A DNA stretch of 40,716 bases from an uncultured Collinsella sp. (GTDB lineage Bacteria > Actinomycetota > Coriobacteriia > Coriobacteriales > Coriobacteriaceae): contig CALAMG010000010.1 in NCBI GenBank assembly GCA_937925715.1, forward strand, positions 1-40,716, written 5' to 3'. Every line of letters begins with the position of its first letter. Position 1 is the stretch's first letter. A program made the translations under genes and the position numbers. The notes under the pieces are model-generated. The model was not told the origin of the DNA and ran no database searches. It worked only from the letters and a program-made list of their open reading frames with translations. This document shows positions 24,385 through 31,825 of this stretch, piece after piece.

Positions 24385-25190
24385 TCGTCGCCGAGCTTGA
24401 ACGTGAGCTGCTGGCGCGCTACCCCAAGGAGGACGCCGAGGGCTGGGATCATGTTGGGCTATCTGTGGGAGATCCCGCTGCAGAGATCACCGGCGTTGCC
24501 TGCGCACTCGATGCGACCGTGGCTAACGTTCGCCGCGCCCAAGAAGCCGGCGCCAACGTGCTGCTGACGCATCATCCCATATACATCAAGGCACCCGAGG
24601 CCTTTTGTCCGGCGGATGCCACACGACCCCAGTGCAGCGCGGCCCTCTACGAGGCTGCCCGCTGCGGCGTGAGCATTATTTCGCTCCACACCAATCTGGA
24701 CCGCTCGCACGAGGCGCGTGCCTGCCTAAGTGAGCTGCTGGACGCCGTGCCCGTGAGCTCGCTGGAGCACGTAGACGACCCCGAGTCGACCGGCCTTGGC
24801 GCGCTTGCGACGCTCAACGACCCGTGCACGCTGCGCGATCTTGCCGCCCGTGCTGCCACGGCCTTCGGAAGCGACCCGCGTGTATGGGGCGATGCCGAGC
24901 GCTCGTGCCGCACCGTCGCCATTCTGGGCGGCTCCCTCGGTGACTTTGGCGAACTTGCCATCGCCGCCGGTGCGGATGTTGTCGTGACGGGCGAGGCAGG
25001 CTATCACGTGGCGCAGGACCTTGCCTTGCGTGGGCTACCGGTGATCTTGCTCGGCCACGACCGCTCCGAGGAGCCGTTCGTTGATATATTGATGAACTCT
25101 GCAGTTGACGCCGGGGTCGACCCCCGTCATGCGATTAAAATACTGAACCCTTGCCAATGGTGGACTGTGACAAAAGGAGAGAACTTATGA
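24381..25190 (+). CDS. Nif3-like dinuclear metal-centre protein
   Basis: 269 aa, starting in an ATGA overlap with the desulfurase. Family marks are GWDHVGLSVGD, LLTHHPIY (metal-binding histidines), SLHTNLDRS and, near the end, GEAGYHVAQD and LGHDRSEEPF (metal ligands). This is the YbgI/Nif3 family, formerly GTP cyclohydrolase I type 2-like. Members form metal-binding hexamers; the cellular role is not settled. In actinobacteria and firmicutes it lies next to the coiled-coil zinc-ribbon protein, as here. Confidence 0.9.
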   Translation: MIVAELERELLARYPKEDAEGWDHVGLSVGDPAAEITGVACALDATVANVRRAQEAGANVLLTHHPIYIKAPEAFCPADATRPQCSAALYEAARCGVSIISLHTNLDRSHEARACLSELLDAVPVSSLEHVDDPESTGLGALATLNDPCTLRDLAARAATAFGSDPRVWGDAERSCRTVAILGGSLGDFGELAIAAGADVVVTGEAGYHVAQDLALRGLPVILLGHDRSEEPFVDILMNSAVDAGVDPRHAIKILNPCQWWTVTKGENL

Positions 25191-25906
25191 GCGCCGGCGC
25201 TACGCTACTCAAGCTGCAACAGATCGATTTGGAGCTCGCCCGCAACAAGAGTGAACTTGCCAATATGCCGGAGCTCAAGGAGCTCGCTTCCAAGCGCAAG
25301 ACCTATGTGAAGCTCAAGTCCGAGATGACCAAGCTCTACGCCCAGCGCAAGGATCTGGACATTGAGCTCGACGATCTCAATACCACCGAGATTCAGACCA
25401 ACAACGCCATCGAGGCTGCCAAGAAGCGCCACGTCGACGGCTCCGACTACCGCGAGGTTCAGGACCTGGAAAACGAGCTCGCCACCCTGGCCAAGCGTCT
25501 GGACAAGATTGAGCACACCCGCAAGGATGTCGTCATCGCCCATAAGGAGGCACTCGACCGCGAGGCCCGCGCGCAGGCCATCATCGCCAAGTTCGAGGAG
25601 GGCGTAAAGGCCGACACCAAGGCCGCCCGCGCCAAGGCTGCCGACCTGCAGGCTCAGATTGACGCCGCCACGAAGGAGCGCACCGCGCTTGCTGCCACGC
25701 TGACGGCCGACGTTCTCACCGACTACGAGCGTCTGCTCAAGCAGTTCCGTGGCCTGGCCGTCGAGACCATCCAGGGCAACATCCCCACGGTCTGCCACAC
25801 CGCGCTGCAGGCATCGTCCATGAGCGACCTCAACCACGACGGTAGCGAGATTACGCACTGCCCGTACTGCCACCGCCTCCTGGTGCTCCCGAGCAAGGAA
25901 GCCTAG
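25187..25906 (+). CDS. Coiled-coil/zinc-ribbon (DUF164-like) protein with a reduced zinc site
   Basis: 239 aa from ATG 25187, overlapping the Nif3-like gene by four bases. Residues about 5-185 form a long coiled coil rich in Lys, Glu and Ala. The C-terminal ribbon holds HCPYCHRLLVLPS, the expected second CxxC. The first knuckle, normally CxxC, reads IPTVCHTALQA and has a single cysteine, so the site may be partly His-bound or weakened. Proteins of this family are widespread next to Nif3; they are thought to bind nucleic acid or assist ribosome-linked processes, but the role is not proven. Confidence 0.85.
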   Translation: MSAGATLLKLQQIDLELARNKSELANMPELKELASKRKTYVKLKSEMTKLYAQRKDLDIELDDLNTTEIQTNNAIEAAKKRHVDGSDYREVQDLENELATLAKRLDKIEHTRKDVVIAHKEALDREARAQAIIAKFEEGVKADTKAARAKAADLQAQIDAATKERTALAATLTADVLTDYERLLKQFRGLAVETIQGNIPTVCHTALQASSMSDLNHDGSEITHCPYCHRLLVLPSKEA

Positions 25907-25908
25907 CG

Positions 25909-27123
25909 ATGACGGCGGCATCCAACAATTCAATGCAACTTGAGGGAAAAACGATCCTGCTGGGCATTACCGGCGGGATCGCCGCCTATAAGTCGTGCAA
26001 TATCGTGCGCCTGCTGCAAAAGCGCGGCGCGCACGTCAAGGTCGTTATGAGCGAGCATGCCACCGAGTTTGTGGGCCCGCTCACCTTTCGCGCACTCACC
26101 AATGAGCCGGTCGCTGTTGGGCTATTCGACGACCCGTCTGACCCCATCCACCATATCTCGCTTGCGCAGGAGCCCGATCTGGTGGTCGTAGCGCCCGCGA
26201 CGGCCAATATCATCGCCAAGATGGCCAACGGCATCGCCGACGACCTCATCTCCACTACGCTGCTGGCAACGCCACGACCCATCGTGATCGCGCCGGCCAT
26301 GAACAATGGCATGTGGAAAGCGCCGGCGACGCAGGCCAACATGGCCACGTTGCGCGAGCGCGGTGTCCATGTGGTGGGTCCGGGCAGCGGCTACCTTGCC
26401 TGCGGCGACGTGGACACGGGACGCATGAGCGAGCCCGAGGACATCGTCGAGGCTGTCTGTGAGGTGCTCAACCCGGCACCTCAGGACCTAGCAGGCAAAA
26501 GCATCATCATCACCGCCGGCCCCACGCACGAGCCGATCGACCCCGTGCGTTTTATCGGCAACCGTTCATCGGGCAAGATGGGTATCGCCCTGGCGGGGGA
26601 GGCCGCACGCCGCGGTGCCGCCGTCACGCTCGTGTTGGGCCCGACATCACTCGATGTGCCCCGCGGCGTGGCGTGCGTACGCGTGCAGACCGCCGCAGAG
26701 ATGCTCCAGGCGGCCCTGAGCGCCTTCCAGACGGCCGACGTGGCCATTTGCGCCGCCGCCGTCGCCGACTACACTCCAGCGGCCCCAGCGGACCATAAGC
26801 TCAAAAAGTCCAACGAGCCCTTGGATCGAGTTGAACTGGTCGAGACCGTTGACATCTTGGCCGAGCTTTCGCGTCAAAAGGGAGAGCGGCGCGTGATCGG
26901 CTTTGCGGCCGAGACCGATAACGTTGTCGAGTACGCCGAGCGCAAATTGGCCCGCAAGGGTTGCGATGCCATTATCGCCAACGATGTCTCGCGCGCCGAT
27001 TCGGGCTTTGGGACCGACACCAACAAGGCCTGGATTGTGAGCACAACAGGTGCGCAAGAGCTTCCCGTGCTAACAAAACCCCAGCTCGCAAATACAATTT
27101 TGGACTTGCTTCAAAATTTATAA
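25909..27123 (+). CDS. coaBC: Bifunctional phosphopantothenoylcysteine decarboxylase / phosphopantothenate-cysteine ligase
   Basis: 404 aa, two enzymes of coenzyme A synthesis fused. The N-terminal CoaC half has the flavin-binding start LLGITGGIAAYKSCN and the substrate motif PAMNNGMW, whose first Asn is catalytic. The C-terminal CoaB half begins around TAGPTHEPIDPVRFIGNRSSGKMG and contains AAAVADYTP and the LKKSNEPLDRVELVETVDIL stretch. Together they turn 4'-phosphopantothenate into 4'-phosphopantetheine. It starts two bases after the previous gene and ends the 18-gene block. Confidence 0.95.
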   Translation: MTAASNNSMQLEGKTILLGITGGIAAYKSCNIVRLLQKRGAHVKVVMSEHATEFVGPLTFRALTNEPVAVGLFDDPSDPIHHISLAQEPDLVVVAPATANIIAKMANGIADDLISTTLLATPRPIVIAPAMNNGMWKAPATQANMATLRERGVHVVGPGSGYLACGDVDTGRMSEPEDIVEAVCEVLNPAPQDLAGKSIIITAGPTHEPIDPVRFIGNRSSGKMGIALAGEAARRGAAVTLVLGPTSLDVPRGVACVRVQTAAEMLQAALSAFQTADVAICAAAVADYTPAAPADHKLKKSNEPLDRVELVETVDILAELSRQKGERRVIGFAAETDNVVEYAERKLARKGCDAIIANDVSRADSGFGTDTNKAWIVSTTGAQELPVLTKPQLANTILDLLQNL

Positions 27124-27131
27124 AAAAGTTC

Positions 27132-27161
27132 TTGCACAAGGCTAAAGTTTCGGGTTAATAT
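27132..27161 (+). promoter_or_regulatory. tRNA-Pro promoter
   Basis: TTGCAC (27132-27137), 18-base spacer, TAATAT (27156-27161). It lies just past the coaBC stop. Confidence 0.6.
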
Positions 27162-27203
27162 ACTCCCTGTTGCGAGCGAGAGCAGAGCAACAGACAAAAG
27201 CTT

Positions 27204-27280
<77 letters not shown>

Positions 27281-27289
27281 GAAGTTTGC

Positions 27290-27319
27290 AGGTCAGGCAC
27301 CTAGTGTCTGACCTTTTTT
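27290..27319 (+). terminator. tRNA-Pro terminator
   Basis: AGGTCAGGCAC (27290-27300) pairs with GTGTCTGACCT (27304-27314; one G-U) around CTA, then six T. Confidence 0.9.
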
Positions 27320-27604
27320 GTTTTAAGCAATTGCTTAATTTTGATTAAGCAACAGGGTGCCAAAAATCTACCTGCGCGATAATCGCTTTTTGCGGTTACT
27401 TGCGCGTTTTGCACGCGCTTGAGCCGATTTATTAACGCGACATGAATCTACATACGCGTAGCTGGTATACAGACGAGTACAGGCTGTATTTATCGCGGCG
27501 ATTTACGCAGATATGGCGACTGTAACGAACTAGTGTGTCGCTGTATTTATTCCAGCAGTTCACTTGATCTGTGGACAAGTGAGCGGTTACAACAAAACGC
27601 CAAC
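27320..27604. other. AT-rich intergenic region
   Basis: No supported gene. A reverse frame runs through (to 27432) from the repeat at 27605, but it has no ribosome site and only the repeat part is shared with the second copy. Confidence 0.35.
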
Positions 27605-27750
27605 CAGGATGGACTCCATACGAGGATGCCGCAAAGGTAATGGCGGGGAAGTGCGGCAGGCGCTCTGAGAGCCGCTGTATGACCCCATTTCTCCTCAACC
27701 CGATTACCTGTACAATGAACCTCGAATTGTTTGAGTAATCGCCAAAAGAA
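27605..27750 (-). repeat. 146-bp element downstream of pilin-like gene A, copy 1
   Basis: Closely matches 29338-29484, which lies just downstream of gene B: first ~105 bases with about ten differences, then divergent up to a shared GCCAAAAGAAA. On the reverse strand both copies keep one frame containing RNGVIQRLSERL, AAS and SYxVHP, but without a start signal. It contains a GCTCTGAGAGC dyad. Confidence 0.7.
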
Positions 27751-27777
27751 AAGCCCTCGCAGGATTGCGAGGGCTTT
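27744..27777 (-). terminator. Terminator of pilin-like gene A
   Basis: On the reverse strand AAAGCCCTCGCA and TGCGAGGGCTTT form a 12-bp stem with a four-base loop, followed by TCTTTT. It lies 13 bases past the stop of gene A. Confidence 0.85.
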
Positions 27778-27790
27778 GCGATGAAAGAGA

Positions 27791-28744
27791 TCAGAAGCAG
27801 AAAGCGGGGAGGACATAAAACGAGTCCGTCGCGCTGTAGCTGTAGCAAATACCGCCGCTTTGAACATAGCGAAAGGATGTGGAGCTGCGCGGTCTCACGG
27901 AACGAGTCCAGTGGCTATAGCCTGATGCACCGGAATAGTTCGACCTCGTCACGCCCTTGGATTTGTAGCACTCGTACTGGATGCCGTCAGATTGCATATC
28001 CCCGTATACTTCGGTTGCCGAGAGCAGAAAAACCTTGTCGGTCGTCGCCGAGGGGGCACCGCCCCCGTTACCGCCAACGTTATCGGTTGTCTTTGTGACG
28101 GGTTTCACCTTTGACTGGAGCTCGCTGGGCAGGAGCAACCAGAGGTCACCGCTGTTGAGGCGGGTACGGAGCTCGGACTTATCCCAACCACCGGCATTGG
28201 TGTCCGTAGCGTTCATTCTCTGGCTACCCAAGGCAGAGTTGGTCGCCTCGAACGTCAAGCCTGCCATGCCGCTACCATCGGCCAAGTCGTCGTGGTTGAT
28301 GCCGATGATACGGTACTCGAGCGTCTTGCCATTGGTCAGCTTCATCGAGAACTTGGTGCCGGCATCCATGGCGGCCTTGGCCTTGGCGTAGGCGATAGAC
28401 GATGTACCGTTCTTGGCAATGTCTTTGGCAACCGCCTCCTGCTCGTCGAGGGTCCAGTCCTTCGCGTCCTTGGCGATGGCCACCTGGACGGCCGCGGAAT
28501 CGGCGCCTGCGGAGCCGCCACCGAACGCGCCTCCCTCGACGCCGCCGACCGTCCCATTGTTCACCGTGTTGCCGACCAGGTTGGACTGGTTTCGGATGGC
28601 TCCGGCCACGCCGGGTCCCGCGAACACGATGACCAGGCCGATGACGGCAATGATCAGGACGTACTCGATAATTGATTGCCCTCGGAAGCGGGTCGTTTCA
28701 GGAGCGACCTCCCCCCCCCGAAGGTTAATTGCCGCTGCATGCAT
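27791..28744 (-). CDS. Flp-type prepilin-like protein A with DUF6273-like C-terminus, phase-variable, in frame
   Basis: 317 aa. GGGAG lies six bases before the ATG at 28744. The leader MHAAAINLRGGEVAPETTRFRG ends at a Gly followed by QSIIEYVLIIAVIG, a Flp/class III prepilin cleavage site with Glu at +5 and a hydrophobic helix. After a Gly-rich linker comes a domain with YRIIGINHDD, QRMNATDTNAGGWDKSELRTRL and LPSELQSKVKPVTK, ending WTRSVRPRSST...VLPAFCF, which fits DUF6273. The run of nine G at codons 9-12 sets the frame; at nine it is open. The expected route is prepilin-peptidase processing and display through a Tad-like machine, whose genes are not in the window. Adhesin function is inference. 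Confidence 0.75.
   Translation of the reverse strand: MHAAAINLRGGEVAPETTRFRGQSIIEYVLIIAVIGLVIVFAGPGVAGAIRNQSNLVGNTVNNGTVGGVEGGAFGGGSAGADSAAVQVAIAKDAKDWTLDEQEAVAKDIAKNGTSSIAYAKAKAAMDAGTKFSMKLTNGKTLEYRIIGINHDDLADGSGMAGLTFEATNSALGSQRMNATDTNAGGWDKSELRTRLNSGDLWLLLPSELQSKVKPVTKTTDNVGGNGGGAPSATTDKVFLLSATEVYGDMQSDGIQYECYKSKGVTRSNYSGASGYSHWTRSVRPRSSTSFRYVQSGGICYSYSATDSFYVLPAFCF
28711..28719 (-). repeat. G9 homopolymer near the start of gene A
   Basis: Nine G (read on the coding strand) 25 bases after the first ATG. Nine keeps ATG 28744 in frame with the prepilin helix. A second ATG at 28740 is in another frame and would be correct after loss of two bases or gain of one. Confidence 0.85.
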
Positions 28745-28782
28745 ATACGGCTCCCTTCACTCGGGGTTTGCAATACGAGCCG

Positions 28783-28830
28783 AGCGTAGGGCTATTCCAA
28801 GTATTTGCAACGGTCTTGCCGCTGCGGCAA
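28783..28830 (-). promoter_or_regulatory. Operator and promoter of gene A
   Basis: A perfect dyad TTGCCGCAGCGGCAA (28816-28830) lies 72 bases before the ATG. A TACGCT (28783-28788), also found before gene B, may be the -10. No good -35 is seen, as expected for an activator-dependent promoter. Confidence 0.55.
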
Positions 28831-28951
28831 CGATGACGGCAGGGGAGAAAGTCATGCGCTATTAGCGCGGCTATAACGTCCGCTTCGAATGCCGACCGTA
28901 TTCATATCGAGGCAGCCATTTCATACCTTCAGAAAGACAACTGAAAGCCGC

Positions 28952-28986
28952 AAAAAAGCGGGACCCGGCTATAAGCCGAACCCCGC
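28952..28986 (-). terminator. Terminator of the RelB-like gene
   Basis: On the reverse strand a 13-pair stem with G-U pairs and a short loop (28958-28986) is followed by six T. Confidence 0.8.
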
Positions 28987-29031
28987 CCAAGAGAAGCCTT
29001 TAGAGCCGAGACAGACAACGCGTGTGGACAA

Positions 29032-29259
29032 TCACTCAGCCTCCACCGCCATGCGCACGACCTCTTCCATCGGGTAGCGAGTGCAGCCGTCCCCGTCCAA
29101 AGCCTCGTTGTAGGCCCCGATGTCCGCCATGTCCTCAGCCTTCTCGAACGCGGCCCTTCTCACGAACTCGGAAAAGGTCATGCCCGTGGCGTCCGCATGG
29201 CCCTGAATCAAGGCCATTTCGCCCTCATCGAACTTGACCGCGATCTCGCGCATCGCCAT
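29032..29259 (-). CDS. RelB/DUF6290-like ribbon-helix-helix antitoxin, no toxin beside it
   Basis: 75 aa from the ATG at 29259, chosen because GGGAG lies eight bases upstream; a longer open frame has no start signal. The N-terminus REIAVKFDEGEMALIQGHADATG and MTFSEFVRRAAFEKAED form a beta strand and two helices typical of ribbon-helix-helix antitoxins of the RelB/DUF6290 type. The C-terminus is acidic. It ends ahead of a terminator, and neither side carries a RelE-like toxin, so it is an orphan: a remnant of a lost module or a stand-alone regulator, possibly of the adjoining pilin-like genes. Confidence 0.7.
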   Translation of the reverse strand: MAMREIAVKFDEGEMALIQGHADATGMTFSEFVRRAAFEKAEDMADIGAYNEALDGDGCTRYPMEEVVRMAVEAE

Positions 29260-29337
29260 GGTCGCTCCCGTAAACGCCGTCATCGAAGTGAATCCATTAT
29301 CCACCCACCGTATACGCCCCGAACTCGAAACACCAAG

Positions 29338-29484
29338 CAGGATGGACTCTATACGAGGACGCAGCAGAGGTAATGGCGGGGGAGTGCTGCAGGCGCTCTG
29401 AGAGCCGCTGTATGACCCCATTTCTCTTCAATCCGACTACCCGTGCCATGAACCTGAAGCCGTTCGTTCGGTCGCCAAAAGAAA
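29338..29484 (-). repeat. 147-bp element downstream of pilin-like gene B, copy 2
   Basis: Second copy of the element at 27605-27750, in the same orientation and at the same place relative to the upstream pilin-like gene (about 40 bases past its stop). Confidence 0.7.
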
Positions 29485-29509
29485 GCACGCGCGGGGTAAC
29501 GCGGGCTTT
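29482..29509 (-). terminator. Probable terminator of gene B
   Basis: On the reverse strand an imperfect AAAGC...GCTTT stem with a CCGCG/CGCG core is followed by TCTTTT, 13 bases past the gene B stop. Weaker than its counterpart at gene A. Confidence 0.6.
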
Positions 29510-30228
29510 GCGCTAGACAAGCTAGAAGCACCAGGCGGGGGAGACGCAAAACCAGCCCGGCGCGGAGTTGCTGTCCGACGGATTGCCGCTGCTGTCGACA
29601 TGGAGGAAGCCCTTCGAGGCGTTCGGAAACACCGAACGCTCCCACCAACCGCTGCCAATGGCAATGGCAGAGTTGGGATTATAGTTCTCCGTCACCTTGC
29701 CTTTGAAGGCCTCGTACTGGGTGCCCTCGGAGGAAGTCCAGGGATAGGATGCCCAATAGGAGGTGGGGGGCGATCTCAGAGTAGCTGAGCAGGAACAGCT
29801 TGTCCGAGGTAGCCGTCACGGCGGCGTTCTTGTTCTCATCACCGCCCCCGACATTGTTCGATAGCTTTTTGACGGCCTTCACCTTGGACTGGAAATCGGA
29901 GGGCATCAGATTCCAGATCTTGCCGGAGTTCATTTTCTGACGGAGTTCAGACTTCTCCCAACCGCCGGCGTTGGTGTCAATCGCGTTCATGGGGGACCAA
30001 ATGCCCGTCGTGGTGGTGAGGAACGTGAGGCCCGCCTTGCCGGATCCGCCTGCAGGGTCATCATGATTGATGCCGATAATGCGGTAAGTCAGCGTCTTGC
30101 CATCGGTGAGCTTCATCGAGAACTCGGTGCCGGCATCCATCGCGGCCTTCGCCTTGGCGTAGGCGGGCGACGCCTCGCCCTTGGCGGCGATGTCCTCGGC
30201 AACTGCCTTCTGCTCACCGAGGGTCCAG

Positions 30229-30250
30229 TCCTTCGCGTGTCCTTCGCGTC
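30229..30250 (-). repeat. 11-bp tandem duplication in gene B
   Basis: TCCTTCGCGTG is followed at once by TCCTTCGCGTC (forward strand). Gene A has a single copy at the same place. The extra 11 bases shift the frame. Confidence 0.85.
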
Positions 30251-30493
30251 CTTGGCGAGCGCCGCCTGGACGGTCGCGGAACCCGCGCCGTTACCGCTGC
30301 CGGAACCGCTCGGTTCCCAAGTCCCACCTGCTGTCCCGTTTACCAATACTCCCGCCACCGTGTTGAACTGGTTCCTGATTGCCGACGAGACCCAAGGGCC
30401 GGCTATCATCACAACCAGGACGATAATCGCGATGACCAGAACGTACTCGATGGCTCCTTGGCCTCGGGGGCGGGTATTCCTAGGAGATACCCA

Positions 30494-30502
30494 CCCCCCC
30501 CC
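30494..30502 (-). repeat. G9 homopolymer near the start of gene B
   Basis: Nine G on the coding strand. With nine, the second ATG (30523) is in frame with the prepilin helix, while the first (30527) runs to a TAG 15 codons on. Confidence 0.85.
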
Positions 30503-30568
30503 GAAGGTTAATTGCCGCTGCATGCATATGCGACACTCCCTTCGCATGGGGATTGATATTGCATGCAG

Positions 30569-30616
30569 AGCGTACGTTAAAGCGAACCGACTAGCCCGTA
30601 ACGTGCCGCTGAGGCA
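30569..30616 (-). promoter_or_regulatory. Operator and promoter of gene B
   Basis: TGCCTCAGCGGCA (30604-30616, reverse strand) is a one-mismatch copy of the dyad before genes A and C and lies 77 bases before the first ATG. TACGCT (30569-30574) repeats the putative -10 of gene A. Confidence 0.5.
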
Positions 30617-30672
30617 ACGGCGGCACGGGTGCCCGCGCCACATAAACTGCTTGCCGTTTTGTTTCTTCAGAC

Positions 30673-31637
30673 CTACTGCCACGCCTTCGGGAGGATAACG
30701 CCGGGGGCGCAGTGATTGAAGTCACTATGATTGGCATAGGTTGGGACATTCCAATCGGAACAGTCGAGGTTTAGATTTTTGCAATAGCTAAACATGCCGA
30801 GCATATCCATAACATCTGAGGTCTTCCACCCTGGTCCAAATTTCACGCTTTTCAGCGAACTGTCGGTGGAAAAAAGGAGACGTAAATCGCCGGCTTTCCG
30901 CGTCGACCATCCGGAGATGTCAATCTCCTCGACCTTGTAAAGGTTTTTGAGCGCCGAGTCGAATTCGACGACCGAGGACGTATCCCAGCTTGAAATACTG
31001 AAGGAAGTCGCATTGCCGCAATACGCGAATGCGTGCTGCAGATTTGTGCAGTTCGACATGTCGAACTTTGCCAGATCAAAGCTCTTGCAGTTCTCCATGT
31101 ACTGAAAGCAAAATGCCAACGAGTGGATTTCTATGCCATCGTCAATGGCCTTTACGGCCACGATATTATTTCTGTTAGGCCACCAGGGGGCAGTCGTCTT
31201 GCCGTCGTTTCCCACGGTCGCGGTGGCGTATCCATTTTCGAACCCCGTATACACCGCCGTCACGCGGCGGCTGTTGAGCATGTCACCGACTCTGGGGACC
31301 CCGCGGCGCTTGTAGAACATGAGGCTGTGGTCGTCCTCCGAGTACACGGCGAACGCTATCCCGTGAACGGGGTCCACGATGTCGGCGTCGGTCAACGACC
31401 CGTTGCCGCCGCCCGTGCCGCCCGACTCCCAGCTCCCCTTTGAGATTCCGTTGCCGAGCGTCCCCGCCACCGTGTTGAACTGGTTTGTGATCGCCGACGA
31501 GACCCACGGTCCCGCGATCAGCACCACCAGGACGATGATCGCGATGATCAGTACGTACTCGACTGTCGACTGCCCCTTCGGGCGGCGGGTAAATCTGGGA
31601 GATACCCCCCCCCGAAAGGAATTTCCGCTGCATGCAT
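30673..31637 (-). CDS. Flp-type prepilin-like protein C with BspA/DUF285-like C-terminus, phase-variable, out of frame
   Basis: The start region (GAGAGGAG, then ATG 31637 and ATG 31633) and G9 tract match genes A and B, but at nine G neither ATG is in frame with the prepilin helix GQSTVEYVLIIAIIVLVV, which is open from before the tract to 30673. Ten G would join it to the first ATG and eight to the second. After AITNQFNTVAG the protein changes: a short domain, then repeats such as MSNCTNLQHAFAYC, ISSWDTSSVVEFDSAL and VEEIDISGWSTRK, typical of BspA-like leucine-rich/DUF285 surface repeats. It ends GVILPKAWQ. The C-terminal region is intact, so it looks switched off, not decayed. Confidence 0.7.
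31605..31613 (-). repeat. G9 homopolymer near the start of gene C
   Basis: Nine G on the coding strand, in the same place as in genes A and B. Here nine is an OFF length for both ATGs. Confidence 0.85.
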
Positions 31638-31677
31638 GTGCGGCTCCTCTCGGATTGCTTTGGCTGATGCTGCAGAG

Positions 31678-31724
31678 GATAGACGCGATTACTAAGGATG
31701 AGTCAACAATGCCGCAGCGGCATT
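31678..31724 (-). promoter_or_regulatory. Operator and promoter of gene C
   Basis: TTGACT (31706-31701) and TCTATC (31683-31678) are spaced by 17 bases. The perfect dyad AATGCCGCTGCGGCATT (31708-31724) ends one base before the -35, a typical activator position. The dyad core is 73 bases from the first ATG. Confidence 0.65.
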
Positions 31725-31825
31725 CACACTAAGAGGGTAAGGCGTTCGGAGTGACATCCCGTTCCAAAACGTATACTTGATTTAAGGCGGAGTGGAATGT
31801 GGGCGCGCAAGGAGATGCGGAATCG

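Larger units (their letters stand above)
29522..30523 (-). pseudogene. Flp-type prepilin-like protein B with DUF6273-like C-terminus, two frameshifts
   Basis: The second ATG (30523) is in frame at nine G: MQRQLTFGGGWVSPRNTRPRG, then QGAIEYVLVIAIIVLVV and SSAIRNQFNTVAG. Two lesions follow. An 11-bp tandem duplication (30229-30250) puts the middle out of frame. One extra base in a six-G run (29765-29770) restores the original frame. The two changes add 12 bases, so the first and last parts share a frame and the middle does not. Repaired, the protein would match gene A closely: AGGWEKSELRQKM, LPSDFQSKVKAVKK-like (MPSDFQSKVKAVKK), then GSGWWERSVF and a PAWCF end. Either it has decayed or both tracts are further switch points. 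Confidence 0.75.

Noticed and set aside
27432..27848. 138-aa reverse coding gene through the repeat at 27605
   Set aside because: No ribosome site; overlaps the end of gene A and its terminator; only part of the frame is shared with the second copy.
27605..31637. Diversity-generating retroelement (variable repeat in DUF6273-like C-termini plus a downstream template)
   Set aside because: No reverse transcriptase in the window, and the repeated 146-bp element lies outside the genes and does not match their 3' ends. Differences between A and B are not adenine-biased.
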